Below are positions 1 through 8,316 of a DNA stretch of 64,000 bases, one piece after another. Within the stretch, counting starts at the first letter, position 1. Each line of letters starts with the position of its first letter. The stretch covers positions 344,155 to 408,154 of the forward strand of contig NZ_JAINRC010000005.1 in the NCBI RefSeq assembly GCF_020400655.1, in the 5' to 3' direction. The stretch is from Streptomyces spinosus. Its GTDB lineage: Bacteria; Actinomycetota; Actinomycetes; Streptomycetales; Streptomycetaceae. The position numbers and the translations under genes are program-made. The notes beneath the pieces are model-generated. The model saw nothing but the letters and a program-made list of their open reading frames with translations, searched no databases and had not been told where the DNA came from.

Positions 1-330
1 CTTGAGGTCGGCGGGGTCGAGGGAGGGGATCCAGGCGCCCTTGTCGTCGCGGCGCGCTCCGACCTTGGTGACGATGTGCAGGTCGGCCGGGTAGGGGTGC
101 AGGGCCTCCTTGATGAGTTCGTTGACGACGACGGGGCCGTAGAAGTCACTGGTGTCGATGTGGGTGAGACCCGCGTCGACCACCGCGCGCAGTACGGCGA
201 TGGCCTGGTCCTTGTCCTTCGGCGGGCCGAAGACGCCAGGGCCGGCGAGCTGCATGGCGCCGTAGCCCATGCGCGTGATGGTCAGGCCTGCGGCCGGGGT
301 GAGGGTCTCGAGGGAGGCGGGGGTGGTCAC
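1..330 (-). CDS. aldo/keto reductase, N-terminal part (gene cut by window edge)
   Basis: The first 110 codons of an NADPH-dependent aldo/keto reductase, running off the left end. The GTG start at 330 follows a GGAAGGA ribosome site. The translation has the family's N-terminal strand (RMGYGAMQL) and the catalytic block HIDTSDFYG, which contains the conserved Asp and the Tyr proton donor, followed by an ELIKEAL helix and a VTKVG strand carrying the active-site Lys. Such enzymes reduce carbonyls in the cytoplasm. The substrate cannot be read from this part. The gene is divergent from the TetR gene at 442 with a perfect inverted repeat between them, so it is probably that regulator's target. Confidence 0.9.
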   Translation of the reverse strand, partial: MTTPASLETLTPAAGLTITRMGYGAMQLAGPGVFGPPKDKDQAIAVLRAVVDAGLTHIDTSDFYGPVVVNELIKEALHPYPADLHIVTKVGARRDDKGAWIPSLDPADLK

Positions 331-363
331 GCGTGCGTCCTTCCGGAGTGCTTCTGCCCAGCA

Positions 364-383
364 GTATCTAACTGGATAGATAC
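364..383. promoter_or_regulatory. inverted repeat, likely TetR operator between the reductase and TetR genes
   Basis: Perfect 7-bp arms GTATCTA and TAGATAC separated by 6 bp (ACTGGA), in an AT-rich patch of the 111-bp divergent intergenic region. Size and placement are typical of a TetR dimer site. Assignment to the neighbouring regulator is inference. Confidence 0.7.
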
Positions 384-441
384 AAAGTAGCCCCGGAAGT
401 CGGAGTAAGTCAAAAGTTAGTTACACGGCTACGATGGCCAC

Positions 442-1083
442 ATGGACACGAACGGGACGGCGCCGAAGGGATCCAGGCCGAGGAACTCCGCGGCGACCAA
501 GGAACTGCTGCTCGCGGCGGCCACCGCGGAGTTCGCGGACTTCGGCCTGGCCGGGGCCCGGATCGACCGGATCGCGGAGCGGGCAGGTGCCAACAAGCGC
601 CTGCTCTACGTCTACTTCGGGGACAAGGATCAGTTGTTCGAAGCCGTCCTGCGCGAGCAGATCGGCAGGCTGGCCGAGGAGACGCCGTTGGTCAACGGCG
701 ACCTGGTCGCTTATGCCGCGGCGCGTTTCGACTTCATGCTGGCCCACCCGGAGACCGCCCGCCTGGCGGCCTGGCGCCGCTTCGAGCGCCACGGCGAACC
801 CAGCCGCGCCGAGATCGACAGCTACCGCGCCAAGGTCGACGCCATAGCCGCCGCCCAGCGCGCGGGGCGCGTCAACGACGGCATCCCCGCCGTGGACCTG
901 TTCGCGATGGTCCTGCGCATCACCGAGAGCTGGCTGGACGCACCCCCGGCCCTGGCCGCCGCCGTCGGAACGGACCCCCGTTCCGACGACCGGCTCGCCG
1001 AGCACCGCGCCGCCTTCCTGGAGGCCGTGCGCCGCATCACCGCTCCGCGCACCGCCGGTCGGCCGCACGGCACGGACGCGTGA
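442..1083 (+). CDS. TetR/AcrR family transcriptional regulator
   Basis: A 213-residue one-domain repressor. The N-terminal DNA-binding domain spans about residues 15-62. Its helix-turn-helix (about 40-60) reads IDRIAERAGANKRLLYVYF, the classic TetR pattern with the recognition helix followed by YxYFGDKDQL. The rest is an all-helical ligand/dimer domain of normal length, with a C-terminal region resembling the TetR_C_33-type domains seen in many actinobacterial members. It is divergent from the aldo/keto reductase gene, and the 364-383 inverted repeat lies upstream of both, suggesting control of the reductase and of itself. The inducer is unknown. Confidence 0.92.
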   Translation: MDTNGTAPKGSRPRNSAATKELLLAAATAEFADFGLAGARIDRIAERAGANKRLLYVYFGDKDQLFEAVLREQIGRLAEETPLVNGDLVAYAAARFDFMLAHPETARLAAWRRFERHGEPSRAEIDSYRAKVDAIAAAQRAGRVNDGIPAVDLFAMVLRITESWLDAPPALAAAVGTDPRSDDRLAEHRAAFLEAVRRITAPRTAGRPHGTDA

Positions 1084-1141
1084 GGCCGAGGAGCCGGCCG
1101 CCACCCGCCGGCCGCGTCCCCAACCTCACAGGGCAATACAG

Positions 1142-1714
1142 CTAGCGCTCTCCGCCCGGCACCCACAGCACGTCGCCGGTCTCCCGGTTGGCGCTGCGGG
1201 CCAGGATGAACAGCAGGTCGGAGAGGCGGTTCAGGTAGGTCGCGGTGAGCGGGTTCATCGTCTCGCCGTGCACCTCCAGGGCGGCCCAGGTGGAGCGCTC
1301 GGCCCGGCGGACGACCGTGCACGCCTGGTGCAGCAGGGCGGCACCCGGGGTGCCGCCCGGCAGGATGAAGGAGCGCAGCTTCTCCAGCCGCTCGTTGAAG
1401 CGGTCGCAGTCCGCCTCCAGCCGGTCGACGTAGAACTGCTCCACCCTCAGCGGCGGGAACTCCGGGTTCTCCACCACCGGCGTCGACAGGTCCGCGCCGA
1501 CGTCGAACAGGTCGTTCTGGACGCGGGTGAGGACAGCGACGATCTCCTCGTCCAGGCCGCCCAGCGCGACGGCGGTGCCGATCACCGCGTTGGCCTCGTT
1601 GGCGTCCGCGTAGGCGGAGATCCTGAGGTCCGTCTTGGGCACGCGGCTCATGTCACCGAGGCTGGTGGTGCCCCGGTCGCCGGTCCTCGTGTAGATGCGC
1701 GTCAGGTTGACCAT
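1142..1714 (-). CDS. PduO-type cob(I)alamin adenosyltransferase
   Basis: 190 residues, the usual length of a PduO-family ATP:cob(I)alamin adenosyltransferase, which makes adenosylcobalamin from cob(I)alamin and ATP in the cytoplasm. Seen: the N-terminal ATP-binding motif TRTGDRGTTSLGD (about residues 9-21), the conserved RRAERSTWAAL segment and the C-terminal NRLSDLLFILAR helix, all diagnostic of the family. The ATG at 1714 is the only reasonable start. The product is the cofactor required by the isobutyryl/methylmalonyl-CoA mutases, so it fits functionally with meaB and icmA further right. It is convergent with the TetR gene. No cobalamin riboswitch is visible upstream. Confidence 0.95.
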   Translation of the reverse strand: MVNLTRIYTRTGDRGTTSLGDMSRVPKTDLRISAYADANEANAVIGTAVALGGLDEEIVAVLTRVQNDLFDVGADLSTPVVENPEFPPLRVEQFYVDRLEADCDRFNERLEKLRSFILPGGTPGAALLHQACTVVRRAERSTWAALEVHGETMNPLTATYLNRLSDLLFILARSANRETGDVLWVPGGER

Positions 1715-1816
1715 GCGGCCAGCGTAGTGATGCGCCGGCCGTCCGGGACACCCGTGTGCCCGCCGTCACGGCCGGGACGGCGAAGCGGATCAGCCTGCCG
1801 GCCGGCGGGGAGGACG

Positions 1817-2008
1817 CTAGCGGAGCGCTCCGGTCCGCACGGCGGCGACGAACGACGACCAGGACCCGGCCGCGAAGAGGAGGGCGGGCCGGTCGGGGGC
1901 TTTGCTGTCGCGGACGGGGACGGCGGGGGAGAGGTCGTCGGAGACTTCGAGGCAGTTTCCGCCGTCGGGGTTGCTGTAGCTGCTCTTGCGCCAGGTCACG
2001 GTGGTCAT
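1817..2008 (-). CDS. DUF397 domain-containing small protein
   Basis: 63 residues, essentially one DUF397 domain: the opening WRKSSYSNPDGGNCLEV, the middle VPVRDSKAPDRPALLF and the ending WSSFVAAVRTG are the family's signature blocks. DUF397 proteins are abundant in Streptomyces and nearly always follow an XRE/DUF5753 regulator, as here. The ATG overlaps the stop codon of the upstream regulator (ATGA at 2005-2008), so the two are translationally coupled. The BldB/WhiJ-type systems use such pairs in developmental control. The exact role of this pair is unknown. Confidence 0.93.
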   Translation of the reverse strand: MTTVTWRKSSYSNPDGGNCLEVSDDLSPAVPVRDSKAPDRPALLFAAGSWSSFVAAVRTGALR

Positions 2009-2847
2009 GTCGATGGCTCGCACGGCACTTCCTCCAACATCCGCAGGATGAACTTCCGCGACTCGGCGGGACCGAGTGCCTGGTCGCGCATCGCATCGTA
2101 CGCACGTTGCAGCCGCTCGACCGCCGCGTTTTCCTCCAGCAGTTCGCCACGGTGCGCGTTCTCCGTGTACGCCACCGTAGTACCGGATGTCAGCCGGAGG
2201 AACATGACGTCGGTGCTCACCAGACCGTGCAGACCCGAGCGGTCCGGCAGTGCCTGGAGCGTGATGTTGGGGTGCTCGGACACCTCCAGGAGGTAGCCCA
2301 ACTGCTCCCGCCATGCCGCCTCGTCGCGCAACGGCGTGCGCATCGCAGTCTCGGCGATCAGGGCGCGGAACGGCGGGGCGTCCTCGCCCTCCAGGAGCAG
2401 CCGCCGACCGGTACGCGCGGTCACTTGCTGGTCCAATCGAGCGCCCTTGTAGCCGCCGAGTGCGAGCACTTCGCGCGCGTAGGCGTCCGTCTGCAACAGG
2501 CCGGGCAGGATACTCACGGAGTACTGCCAAAGACTCACCGCCTCCGCCTCCAGCGTCATGTACCGCCGGTACTGCTCCTTGAACTGCGTCGGGTCCGCCA
2601 CCGCCATCTCCCACATCGCCAGCAGCAGGCCGGGCGTGCCGTAGTACCGGTCCAGCGCCTCCGCCACCTCCGGCCCGCCCAGCGTCTCCCCGCTCTCCAG
2701 CTTCCTGAAGAGCGAGGGGTCCCAGCCGGCCGCCTTGGCCAGTTCGCGCAGGCTCAGACCCCTGGATGTGCGGAGCAGGCGAAGTTCCTCCGCGTAGCGC
2801 CGGCGGGGCTCCTGACTGCGTCCGGTGATCGCCCTGCGCATCGGCAT
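2005..2847 (-). CDS. XRE-family helix-turn-helix regulator with DUF5753 domain (WhiJ-like)
   Basis: 280 residues from the ATG at 2847, which is preceded by an AAGGGGG ribosome site. An upstream in-frame extension to 2958 exists, but it is Arg-rich and has no such site. The helix-turn-helix occupies about residues 15-70 (LRLLRTSRGLSLRELAK, then DPSLFRKLESGE). The remainder is the DUF5753 ligand-like domain (EAEAVSLWQYS, LPGLLQTDAYAR, QALPD, VAYTEN). It is coupled to the DUF397 gene by a 4-bp overlap. Such regulator/DUF397 pairs are typical of the many WhiJ paralogues that tune differentiation and antibiotic synthesis in streptomycetes. The target is unknown. Confidence 0.93.
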   Translation of the reverse strand: MPMRRAITGRSQEPRRRYAEELRLLRTSRGLSLRELAKAAGWDPSLFRKLESGETLGGPEVAEALDRYYGTPGLLLAMWEMAVADPTQFKEQYRRYMTLEAEAVSLWQYSVSILPGLLQTDAYAREVLALGGYKGARLDQQVTARTGRRLLLEGEDAPPFRALIAETAMRTPLRDEAAWREQLGYLLEVSEHPNITLQALPDRSGLHGLVSTDVMFLRLTSGTTVAYTENAHRGELLEENAAVERLQRAYDAMRDQALGPAESRKFILRMLEEVPCEPST

Positions 2848-3107
2848 GGGGCACCCCCTTCGTGGTCGCCGTGTGACAGTCCGGACGCAGAGAGTATCGG
2901 CGCGTACGCGATCGCGGCGCCGGAAGAGGCCGTGCCGTACCGGTACGGGTTGACGCACACTCAGCCGCCGCCGGCCCCCGTACCCCTGCCGGTGTGATCT
3001 CCGTCAAATGGGACGTGACGCGCGTTACTTACCGGTCACACAGCGGCGCCGGAGCGCTATGGTCCGCCGAGGAGGCAGACCTTTCACCGCGTTCATAGGG
3101 AGTCGGA

Positions 3108-3956
3108 GTGGCACGGAAGCTCGCCGTCATCGGGGCCGGTCTCATGGGTTCCGGCATCGCCCAGGTCGCCGCGCAGGCGGGCTGGGACGTCGTTCTGCGC
3201 GACGTCACCGACGAGGCGCTGAAGCGCGGCACCGACGGCATCAAGGCCTCGTACGACAAGTTCGTCGGCAAGGGCAAGCTGGCCGCCGAGGACGCCGAGG
3301 CCGCCCTCGCCCGCATCACCCCGACCACCGACCTGGACGCCGCCGCCGAGGCCGACGTCGTGGTGGAGGCCGTCTTCGAGAAGCTGGAGGTCAAGCACGA
3401 GATCTTCCGCGCGCTCGACAAGCTCGTGCGCGAGGACGCCGTGCTCGCCTCCAACACCTCCGCCATCCCGATCACCAAGATCGCGGCGGCCACCGAGCGC
3501 CCCGAGCGGGTCGTCGGCGTGCACTTCTTCTCGCCGGTGCCGATGATGCAGCTCGTCGAGCTCGTCCGCGGCTACAAGACCAGCGACGAAACCCTCGCCA
3601 CCGCGCGGGAGTTCGCCGAGTCCGTCGGCAAGACCTGCATCGTCGTCAACCGGGACGTCGCCGGCTTCGTCACCACCCGGCTCATCTCCGCCCTCGTGGT
3701 CGAGGCGACCAAGCTGTACGAATCCGGCGTCGCGACCGCCGAGGACATCGACCTCGCCTGCAAGCTGGGCTTCGGCCACGCCATGGGCCCGCTCGCCACG
3801 GCCGACCTCACCGGCGTGGACATCCTGCTGCACGCCACGAGCAACATCTACACCGAGTCGCAGGACGAGAAGTTCGCCCCGCCGGAGCTGATGCGCCGGA
3901 TGGTGGACGCCGGTGACATCGGGCGCAAGAGCGGGCAGGGCTTCTACACGTACTGA
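3108..3956 (+). CDS. 3-hydroxybutyryl-CoA dehydrogenase
   Basis: 282 residues, standard length. It oxidises 3-hydroxybutyryl-CoA to acetoacetyl-CoA (or the reverse) with NAD(P) in the cytoplasm. The Rossmann motif GAGLMG is at residues 9-14. Catalytic residues are visible as Asn116-Ser118 (SNTSAIPITKIA), His139 in VGVHFFSPVPMMQLVE and Glu151. The C-terminal domain has KSGQGFYTY at the very end, the canonical finish. The GTG start at 3108 has GGGAGTCGGA upstream. The product acetoacetyl-CoA is the substrate of the thiolase at 20870. A strong hairpin follows, so the gene is likely monocistronic. Confidence 0.96.
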   Translation: MARKLAVIGAGLMGSGIAQVAAQAGWDVVLRDVTDEALKRGTDGIKASYDKFVGKGKLAAEDAEAALARITPTTDLDAAAEADVVVEAVFEKLEVKHEIFRALDKLVREDAVLASNTSAIPITKIAAATERPERVVGVHFFSPVPMMQLVELVRGYKTSDETLATAREFAESVGKTCIVVNRDVAGFVTTRLISALVVEATKLYESGVATAEDIDLACKLGFGHAMGPLATADLTGVDILLHATSNIYTESQDEKFAPPELMRRMVDAGDIGRKSGQGFYTY

Positions 3957-3977
3957 GTCAACCCGATCACGCACGAC

Positions 3978-4004
3978 CACCCCGGGAGCGTCACTCCCCG
4001 GGGT
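3978..4004 (+). terminator. hairpin after 3-hydroxybutyryl-CoA dehydrogenase gene
   Basis: An inverted repeat CACCCCGGGAG / CTCCCCGGGGTG (one bulged C) with a short loop, beginning 21 bp after the stop codon. No T-tract follows, which is usual for Streptomyces intrinsic terminators. Confidence 0.7.
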
Positions 4005-4114
4005 GAATTCGGTATCGGTTCGCTTACAAGCAGCAACCGCACCGCCACCCGAACAGTCAGACGTTGCACAGCACCGTCACCGAGTACGCCAATCGCACTC
4101 AACGGGGAGCGCAT

Positions 4115-4438
4115 ATGTACATCAGGGGCGACCACGCCGAGCTGGTCGTCGGGGGCCGCCTCGACGTCCGCAGCGCGGCGGACGCCCGTACGGCCCTGCA
4201 CTCGGCCGTCGACACCGGAGTCGGCGACCTGGTGCTCGACCTGTCCGAACTGGACTCCTGGGACGCCACCGGACTCGGGGTGATCATGGGTGCCCACCGG
4301 CGGGCCGGCCGTTGCGGGCGCCGGCTGGTGCTACGGGGCGTACCCGCGCAGATGCAGCGTCTGCTGGTGGCGACCCGGCTGCACCGCATCCTCGCCATCG
4401 AGGGCGGCATCGGGGTGGAGTCACTGCCCCGGGTGTGA
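4115..4438 (+). CDS. STAS-domain anti-sigma factor antagonist
   Basis: 107 residues from the ATG at 4115, chosen because GGGGAG sits just upstream. An in-frame ATG 17 codons earlier lacks a ribosome site. The whole protein is one STAS domain: VVGGRLDVRSAADARTAL, LVLDLSELDSWDATGLGVIMG, then RLVLRGVPAQMQRLL. Proteins of this family bind or release an anti-sigma kinase. In the switch loop the usual D-S-S-G is D-A-T-G here, so a Thr sits at the normal phosphoserine position and could still be phosphorylated. No anti-sigma kinase is adjacent. The partner is unknown. Confidence 0.9.
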   Translation: MYIRGDHAELVVGGRLDVRSAADARTALHSAVDTGVGDLVLDLSELDSWDATGLGVIMGAHRRAGRCGRRLVLRGVPAQMQRLLVATRLHRILAIEGGIGVESLPRV

Positions 4439-4476
4439 GGCACGCAATCCTCACAAGACCGTGACGTCTCGGACCG

Positions 4477-4493
4477 CAGGGCACCCCGCCCTG
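4477..4493 (+). terminator. short hairpin after the STAS gene
   Basis: CAGGGC / GCCCTG, 6-bp stem with a 5-nt loop, 38 bp after the STAS stop codon. Modest stability. Confidence 0.4.
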
Positions 4494-4647
4494 TCGTAGA
4501 CACTGAGGAAAGGTTTAGGGTGCGGTCGCCCGCCACCTCGCACCCCTCGACCGAGCGGGCCCGGACCAGAAGCGACAGCGCGGTGTGCGACAAGGCCGGG
4601 AGGGGCCGCGAACACGGGCACACGACGCTTTTGGGGGGCTTGAACCC

Positions 4648-7272
4648 ATGGACCCGATCGAGCCGATCGACCCGGCCAACCCGGTCACCCCGGGCTCCGA
4701 CGAACACGGCCAGGCGCACAGCCGCCGCCCGCCCCGGGACTCCCTCGGTTCCGACTTCGCCGCCGGCCCGGCCGTGCCCGCCCGCATGGCCCAGCTCGTC
4801 ACCGGCGACCTGCAACTCACCGTCAATCCGGTCGACGGCAGCGAGATAGAGCCCTGCCCGCCGGCCGAGCTCCCCGGCAGGCCCCGCAAGCGCACCGCCG
4901 CCGAACGCGCCGGTACGGAACGCGCCGCCCTGCCGCCCGTGCCGGCCGGCCCCGCCCAGCCGGCGCTCTCCCTGCTGGAACGCCAGGACGAACGCGAGCG
5001 CCTGGTCCGCCTCCTGGCCCGGGGCCGCTCGGTCCGGCTCACCGGCCCGGCCGGCTCCGGCCGCACCGCCCTGCTCGAACTGGTCGCCGAGGACTGCCTG
5101 GACCTCGCCCCCGACGGCGTGGTCCGCCTCAACGGCTTCCACCGCACGGCCGGTGACCTCCTGCACGACCTGTTCCACGCCGTTCACGACGCCCCCCGCC
5201 ACCGCCCCGACCGGGACGAACTCCTCGCCGCCGTCCAGGAGATCGGCGCGGTCGTCGTCCTGGACGACCTGGAGTTCGGCGGTGCCGCGCTGGACGAACT
5301 GCTCGAGGCCACCCCCGAGTGCGCGTTCCTGTTCGCCGCCACCCCCGACGTGCCCGCGCCCTCCGCGGGCTCCGACGTCGAGGAGGTCTTCCTCGGCGGC
5401 CTCGAACGCGCCGCCGGCGTGGAGATCCTGGAGCGGACCGTCGGCCGGGTGCTCACCGAGGAGGAGGCCAACTGGGCCGGCGACCTCTGGTTCGAGTCCG
5501 AGGGGCTGCCCCTGCGGTTCGTCCAGGCCGGTGCCCTGCTCCGGCAGCGCGACCGACTGCGCGCCAGCACGGGCGCGGTCGACGAGTACGGCGTCTTCGA
5601 GGACGTGCGCCTGCCGGCCGACCCGCCCGTGGACCTGGAGGACGAGGTCCCGCTGCCCTCCCTCGGCGAGGCCGCGGCCCCCGCCCCGCTGCTCGCCTCC
5701 CGGCTCAGCGCCTCCGCCCGCGCCACCCTGCGCTTCGCCGTCGCCCTCGGCGGTGAGGTACCGCACCAGGCGCACCTGCCCGCGCTGGTCGGCGACACCC
5801 ACGCGGACGCCGCCCTCGGTGAGCTGGCGGGCTGCGGCCTGGTCTCCCCGGTCGGCTCCCGGTACCGCCTGGCGGCCGGCGTGCAGACCCAGCTGGAGGC
5901 CGCCGGGTACGCCGACGACGCCCCCGGCCACGCCGACACCGCCGCCCGGCACTACGCCTGGTGGGCCGGCCACCCCTCCGTCACCCCGGAGCGGGTGTGC
6001 GCGGAGGCCGACGCGGTCCTCGCCGCGCTCGCCGCCGTCGTCCCGCGGACGGTCCCGCCCGTCGAGGGCGAGGAGAGCAGCGCCGTACGGCTGGCCCGCA
6101 CGGCCGCGCCCGCCTTCGCCGCCGGGCTCCACTGGAACGCCTGGGAGCGGGCCCTGCGGTCCGGCGCGGAGGCCTCCCTGCTGTCCGGCGAGGTGACCGA
6201 ACAGGCCTACTTCCACCATGAGCTGGGCATACTCGCGCTCTGCACCGGCCGGCTCGACCGGGCACGGGCCGAACTGGAGGCGTCCAGCGGGCTGCGCGGC
6301 GCCCTCGCCGACAAGCGGGGCACGGTCGCCGGCCGCCGCGCCCTGGCTCTGCTCGCCGACCGCGCGGGCGAGGCGCCCGGGCTCCCGCCGGTGGCGGCGG
6401 GGGAGGAGCCGGCGGACGTGCGGCAGGAGGAGCGGGCGCCGGCGCCGTACGAGACCGCGGTCACCCAGCGGGTCCCGGTGCCCCGGCCGCGGGGCGGCGT
6501 CCGGGGCCTGGCCCGGCGCAACATGGTGGCGGCCGGCTCCGGCGCGCTGCTCGCCGCCGTGCTCGGTACGGTCGTCGCGCTCGGGGTGACCTCCCCCGAC
6601 GACGCGGGCCGCAACCCGGCCGGCAAGGTCGACGCCAACCCGTCCGCCGGTCAGGACATCGGCGAGGGCGGCCCGGGCTCGGGGCCGGCGGACGGCGGCG
6701 GCACCGGTTCGGCGAGCAGCCGGCCCACGTCACCGGGGCCCGACGGCACGTACGGCACCGCGGACGACCCGGCACCGCCCGTGGCCCCCTCCCGCCCGTC
6801 GGAGAGCGTCGAGCCCTCCGGCTCGCACTCCTCCTCCGGCTCACCGTCCAAGTCGCCGAAGCCGGGAGGGCCGGGCGGCGGGACGACGGGGGGCTCGACC
6901 GGTGGCTCGACCGGTGGCACGACGGGCGGTACGACCGGCGGTTCCACGGGCGGTTCCACGGGCGGCTCGACGACCGGTGGCTCGACGAGCGGCGGCACGG
7001 GCGGTACGACGACCGGCGGCGGTACGTCCACGGGCGGCAGCGGAACCGGTGGCTCGACCGGCACGACGGGCGACACCACCGGGAGCACCGGCGGCGACGC
7101 GGGCGGCACGACGACCGGCGGCTCCACGGACGGCACCACCGGGGGCACCACGACGGGCGGCGACACCGGCGGTACGACGACCGGCGGCTCCACGGACGGC
7201 ACCACCGGCGGAACGTCGAGCAGCGCGTCGGCGTCGCAAACGGCCCCGGGAACGACCGGCACGCTGATGTGA
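4648..7272 (+). CDS. P-loop ATP-binding protein with one membrane segment and Gly/Thr-rich C-terminal tail
   Basis: 874 residues from the ATG at 4648 (TTGGGGGG upstream). Seen in order: a polar N-terminus; a nucleotide-binding domain with Walker A GPAGSGRT at 133-140 and a Walker-B-like VVVLDDLEF near 203-211; an AAA/STAND-like helical region to about residue 600; a basic stretch RGLARRN; one hydrophobic segment (about 626-648); then about 210 residues of low-complexity Gly, Thr and Ser. The layout predicts a cytoplasmic ATPase tethered by a single helix with an extracytoplasmic, wall-spanning tail. The gene follows the STAS gene in the same direction. The function is not known. The tail is encoded by tandem DNA repeats that could vary in length. 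Confidence 0.85.
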   Translation: MDPIEPIDPANPVTPGSDEHGQAHSRRPPRDSLGSDFAAGPAVPARMAQLVTGDLQLTVNPVDGSEIEPCPPAELPGRPRKRTAAERAGTERAALPPVPAGPAQPALSLLERQDERERLVRLLARGRSVRLTGPAGSGRTALLELVAEDCLDLAPDGVVRLNGFHRTAGDLLHDLFHAVHDAPRHRPDRDELLAAVQEIGAVVVLDDLEFGGAALDELLEATPECAFLFAATPDVPAPSAGSDVEEVFLGGLERAAGVEILERTVGRVLTEEEANWAGDLWFESEGLPLRFVQAGALLRQRDRLRASTGAVDEYGVFEDVRLPADPPVDLEDEVPLPSLGEAAAPAPLLASRLSASARATLRFAVALGGEVPHQAHLPALVGDTHADAALGELAGCGLVSPVGSRYRLAAGVQTQLEAAGYADDAPGHADTAARHYAWWAGHPSVTPERVCAEADAVLAALAAVVPRTVPPVEGEESSAVRLARTAAPAFAAGLHWNAWERALRSGAEASLLSGEVTEQAYFHHELGILALCTGRLDRARAELEASSGLRGALADKRGTVAGRRALALLADRAGEAPGLPPVAAGEEPADVRQEERAPAPYETAVTQRVPVPRPRGGVRGLARRNMVAAGSGALLAAVLGTVVALGVTSPDDAGRNPAGKVDANPSAGQDIGEGGPGSGPADGGGTGSASSRPTSPGPDGTYGTADDPAPPVAPSRPSESVEPSGSHSSSGSPSKSPKPGGPGGGTTGGSTGGSTGGTTGGTTGGSTGGSTGGSTTGGSTSGGTGGTTTGGGTSTGGSGTGGSTGTTGDTTGSTGGDAGGTTTGGSTDGTTGGTTTGGDTGGTTTGGSTDGTTGGTSSSASASQTAPGTTGTLM
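6880..7215 (+). repeat. tandem coding repeats in the Gly/Thr tail
   Basis: Imperfect short repeats encoding GGSTGG/GGTTGG units. A 35-bp stretch beginning ACGACGACCGGCGGCTCC is repeated exactly at 7108-7142 and 7174-7208 (66-bp period, 22 codons). Confidence 0.8.
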
Positions 7273-7369
7273 CCCCGGCCACGGCGGACACCTGCCTCCG
7301 CGCCGCGACGGTGGCTCCCGGGGTGCCCGGGGGGCGGTGCGCGGCGGCAGGGCCGGGCGGAGCCGCCGG

Positions 7370-8041
7370 TCAGAACAGGCGGAGCTTGTCGTCCTCGATG
7401 CCGCGCAGGGCGTCGTAGTCCAGGACGTGGCAGTCGATGCCGCGGTCGGTGGCGAGGACGCGGGCCTGCGGCTTGATCTCCTGGGCGGCGAAGATGCCGC
7501 GGACCGGGGCGAGGTGCGGGTCGCGGTTCAACAGGTCGAGGTAGCGCGTCAGTTGCTCCACGCCGTCGATCTCGCCCCGCCGCTTGATCTCGACCGCCAC
7601 CGTCTGCCCGTCCGCGTCCCGGCACAGGATGTCCACGGGCCCGATCGCCGTCATGTACTCGCGGCGGATGAGGGTGTACCCGTCGCCCAGCGTCTCGATG
7701 CGGTCGGCGAGCAGTTCCTGGAGGTGGGCCTCCACGCCGTCCTTGATCAGTCCCGGGTCCACACCCAGTTCGTGCGAGGAGTCGTGGAGGATCTCCTCCA
7801 TCGTGATGATCAGTTTCTCGCCCGCCTTGTTGACGACCGTCCACACGCCCTCGTCCTCGGCGGTGCCCTCCTTCAGCGTGCAGGGCGGCGACATCCAGTT
7901 GAGCGGCTTGTAGGCCCGGTCGTCGGCGTGGACGGAGACGCTGCCGTCCGCCTTGACCAGGATCAGTCGCGGGGCCGAGGGCAGGTGGGCGGTGAGCCGG
8001 CCGGCGTAGTCGACCGAGCAGCGGGCAATGACGAGACGCAT
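7370..8041 (-). CDS. nucS: NucS/EndoMS mismatch-specific endonuclease
   Basis: 223 residues, the standard actinobacterial NucS length. NucS cuts both strands at mismatched bases and provides the non-canonical mismatch repair of actinobacteria, which lack MutS/MutL. The N-terminal beta domain ([16 protein letters not shown]) is followed by the nuclease domain with its PD-(D/E)XK core: Asp137 in GPVDIL, Glu151 and Lys153 in VAVEIKRRG, plus the downstream VEQLTRYL helix. The last residues, LRLF, fit the C-terminal clamp-binding tail known for this family. The start at 8041 is set by family similarity; no strong ribosome site is visible. It converges on the P-loop gene. Confidence 0.97.
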   Translation of the reverse strand: MRLVIARCSVDYAGRLTAHLPSAPRLILVKADGSVSVHADDRAYKPLNWMSPPCTLKEGTAEDEGVWTVVNKAGEKLIITMEEILHDSSHELGVDPGLIKDGVEAHLQELLADRIETLGDGYTLIRREYMTAIGPVDILCRDADGQTVAVEIKRRGEIDGVEQLTRYLDLLNRDPHLAPVRGIFAAQEIKPQARVLATDRGIDCHVLDYDALRGIEDDKLRLF

Positions 8042-8195
8042 GGTCGGCAACGCTACTCGACGCCCGCCGGTGCTCGCGATCCGTCCGCCCAGCTCCCAGT
8101 GGATCGCCCCAATTGTCCCTTCAAACTCTTGTTCATCCCTGGCCGATTGTGGGCGTAACGGGATCGGTTCATATACGCATTCTGCTGGTGTGGTC

Positions 8196-8218
8196 ACCTA
8201 CGGTTGCCTACCGTAGGT
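8196..8218. promoter_or_regulatory. perfect 9-bp inverted repeat upstream of the 8317 gene
   Basis: Arms ACCTACGGT (8196-8204) and ACCGTAGGT (8210-8218) with a 5-bp spacer, about 100 bp before the start at 8317, in the 275-bp region divergent from nucS. It could be an operator or an RNA hairpin. The binding factor is unknown. Confidence 0.6.
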
Positions 8219-8316
8219 ACGGGAGGTTGCGGCCCCTGTACCGAGCGTGTTCGAAATCGCGAACTCCCTTATCTGTCCGGCAACCCCTGCTGTTCGGGGG
8301 TGCGAGAGGAGAACCC

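Noticed and set aside
1084..1816. Search for a cobalamin riboswitch next to the adenosyltransferase and near other B12 genes
   Set aside because: No B12-box-like sequence was visible by eye at 1715-1816, 20721-20869 or 31514-31588.
6880..7215. Tandem repeats considered as a CRISPR array
   Set aside because: They are in frame within a coding region, have no unique spacers and no cas genes nearby.
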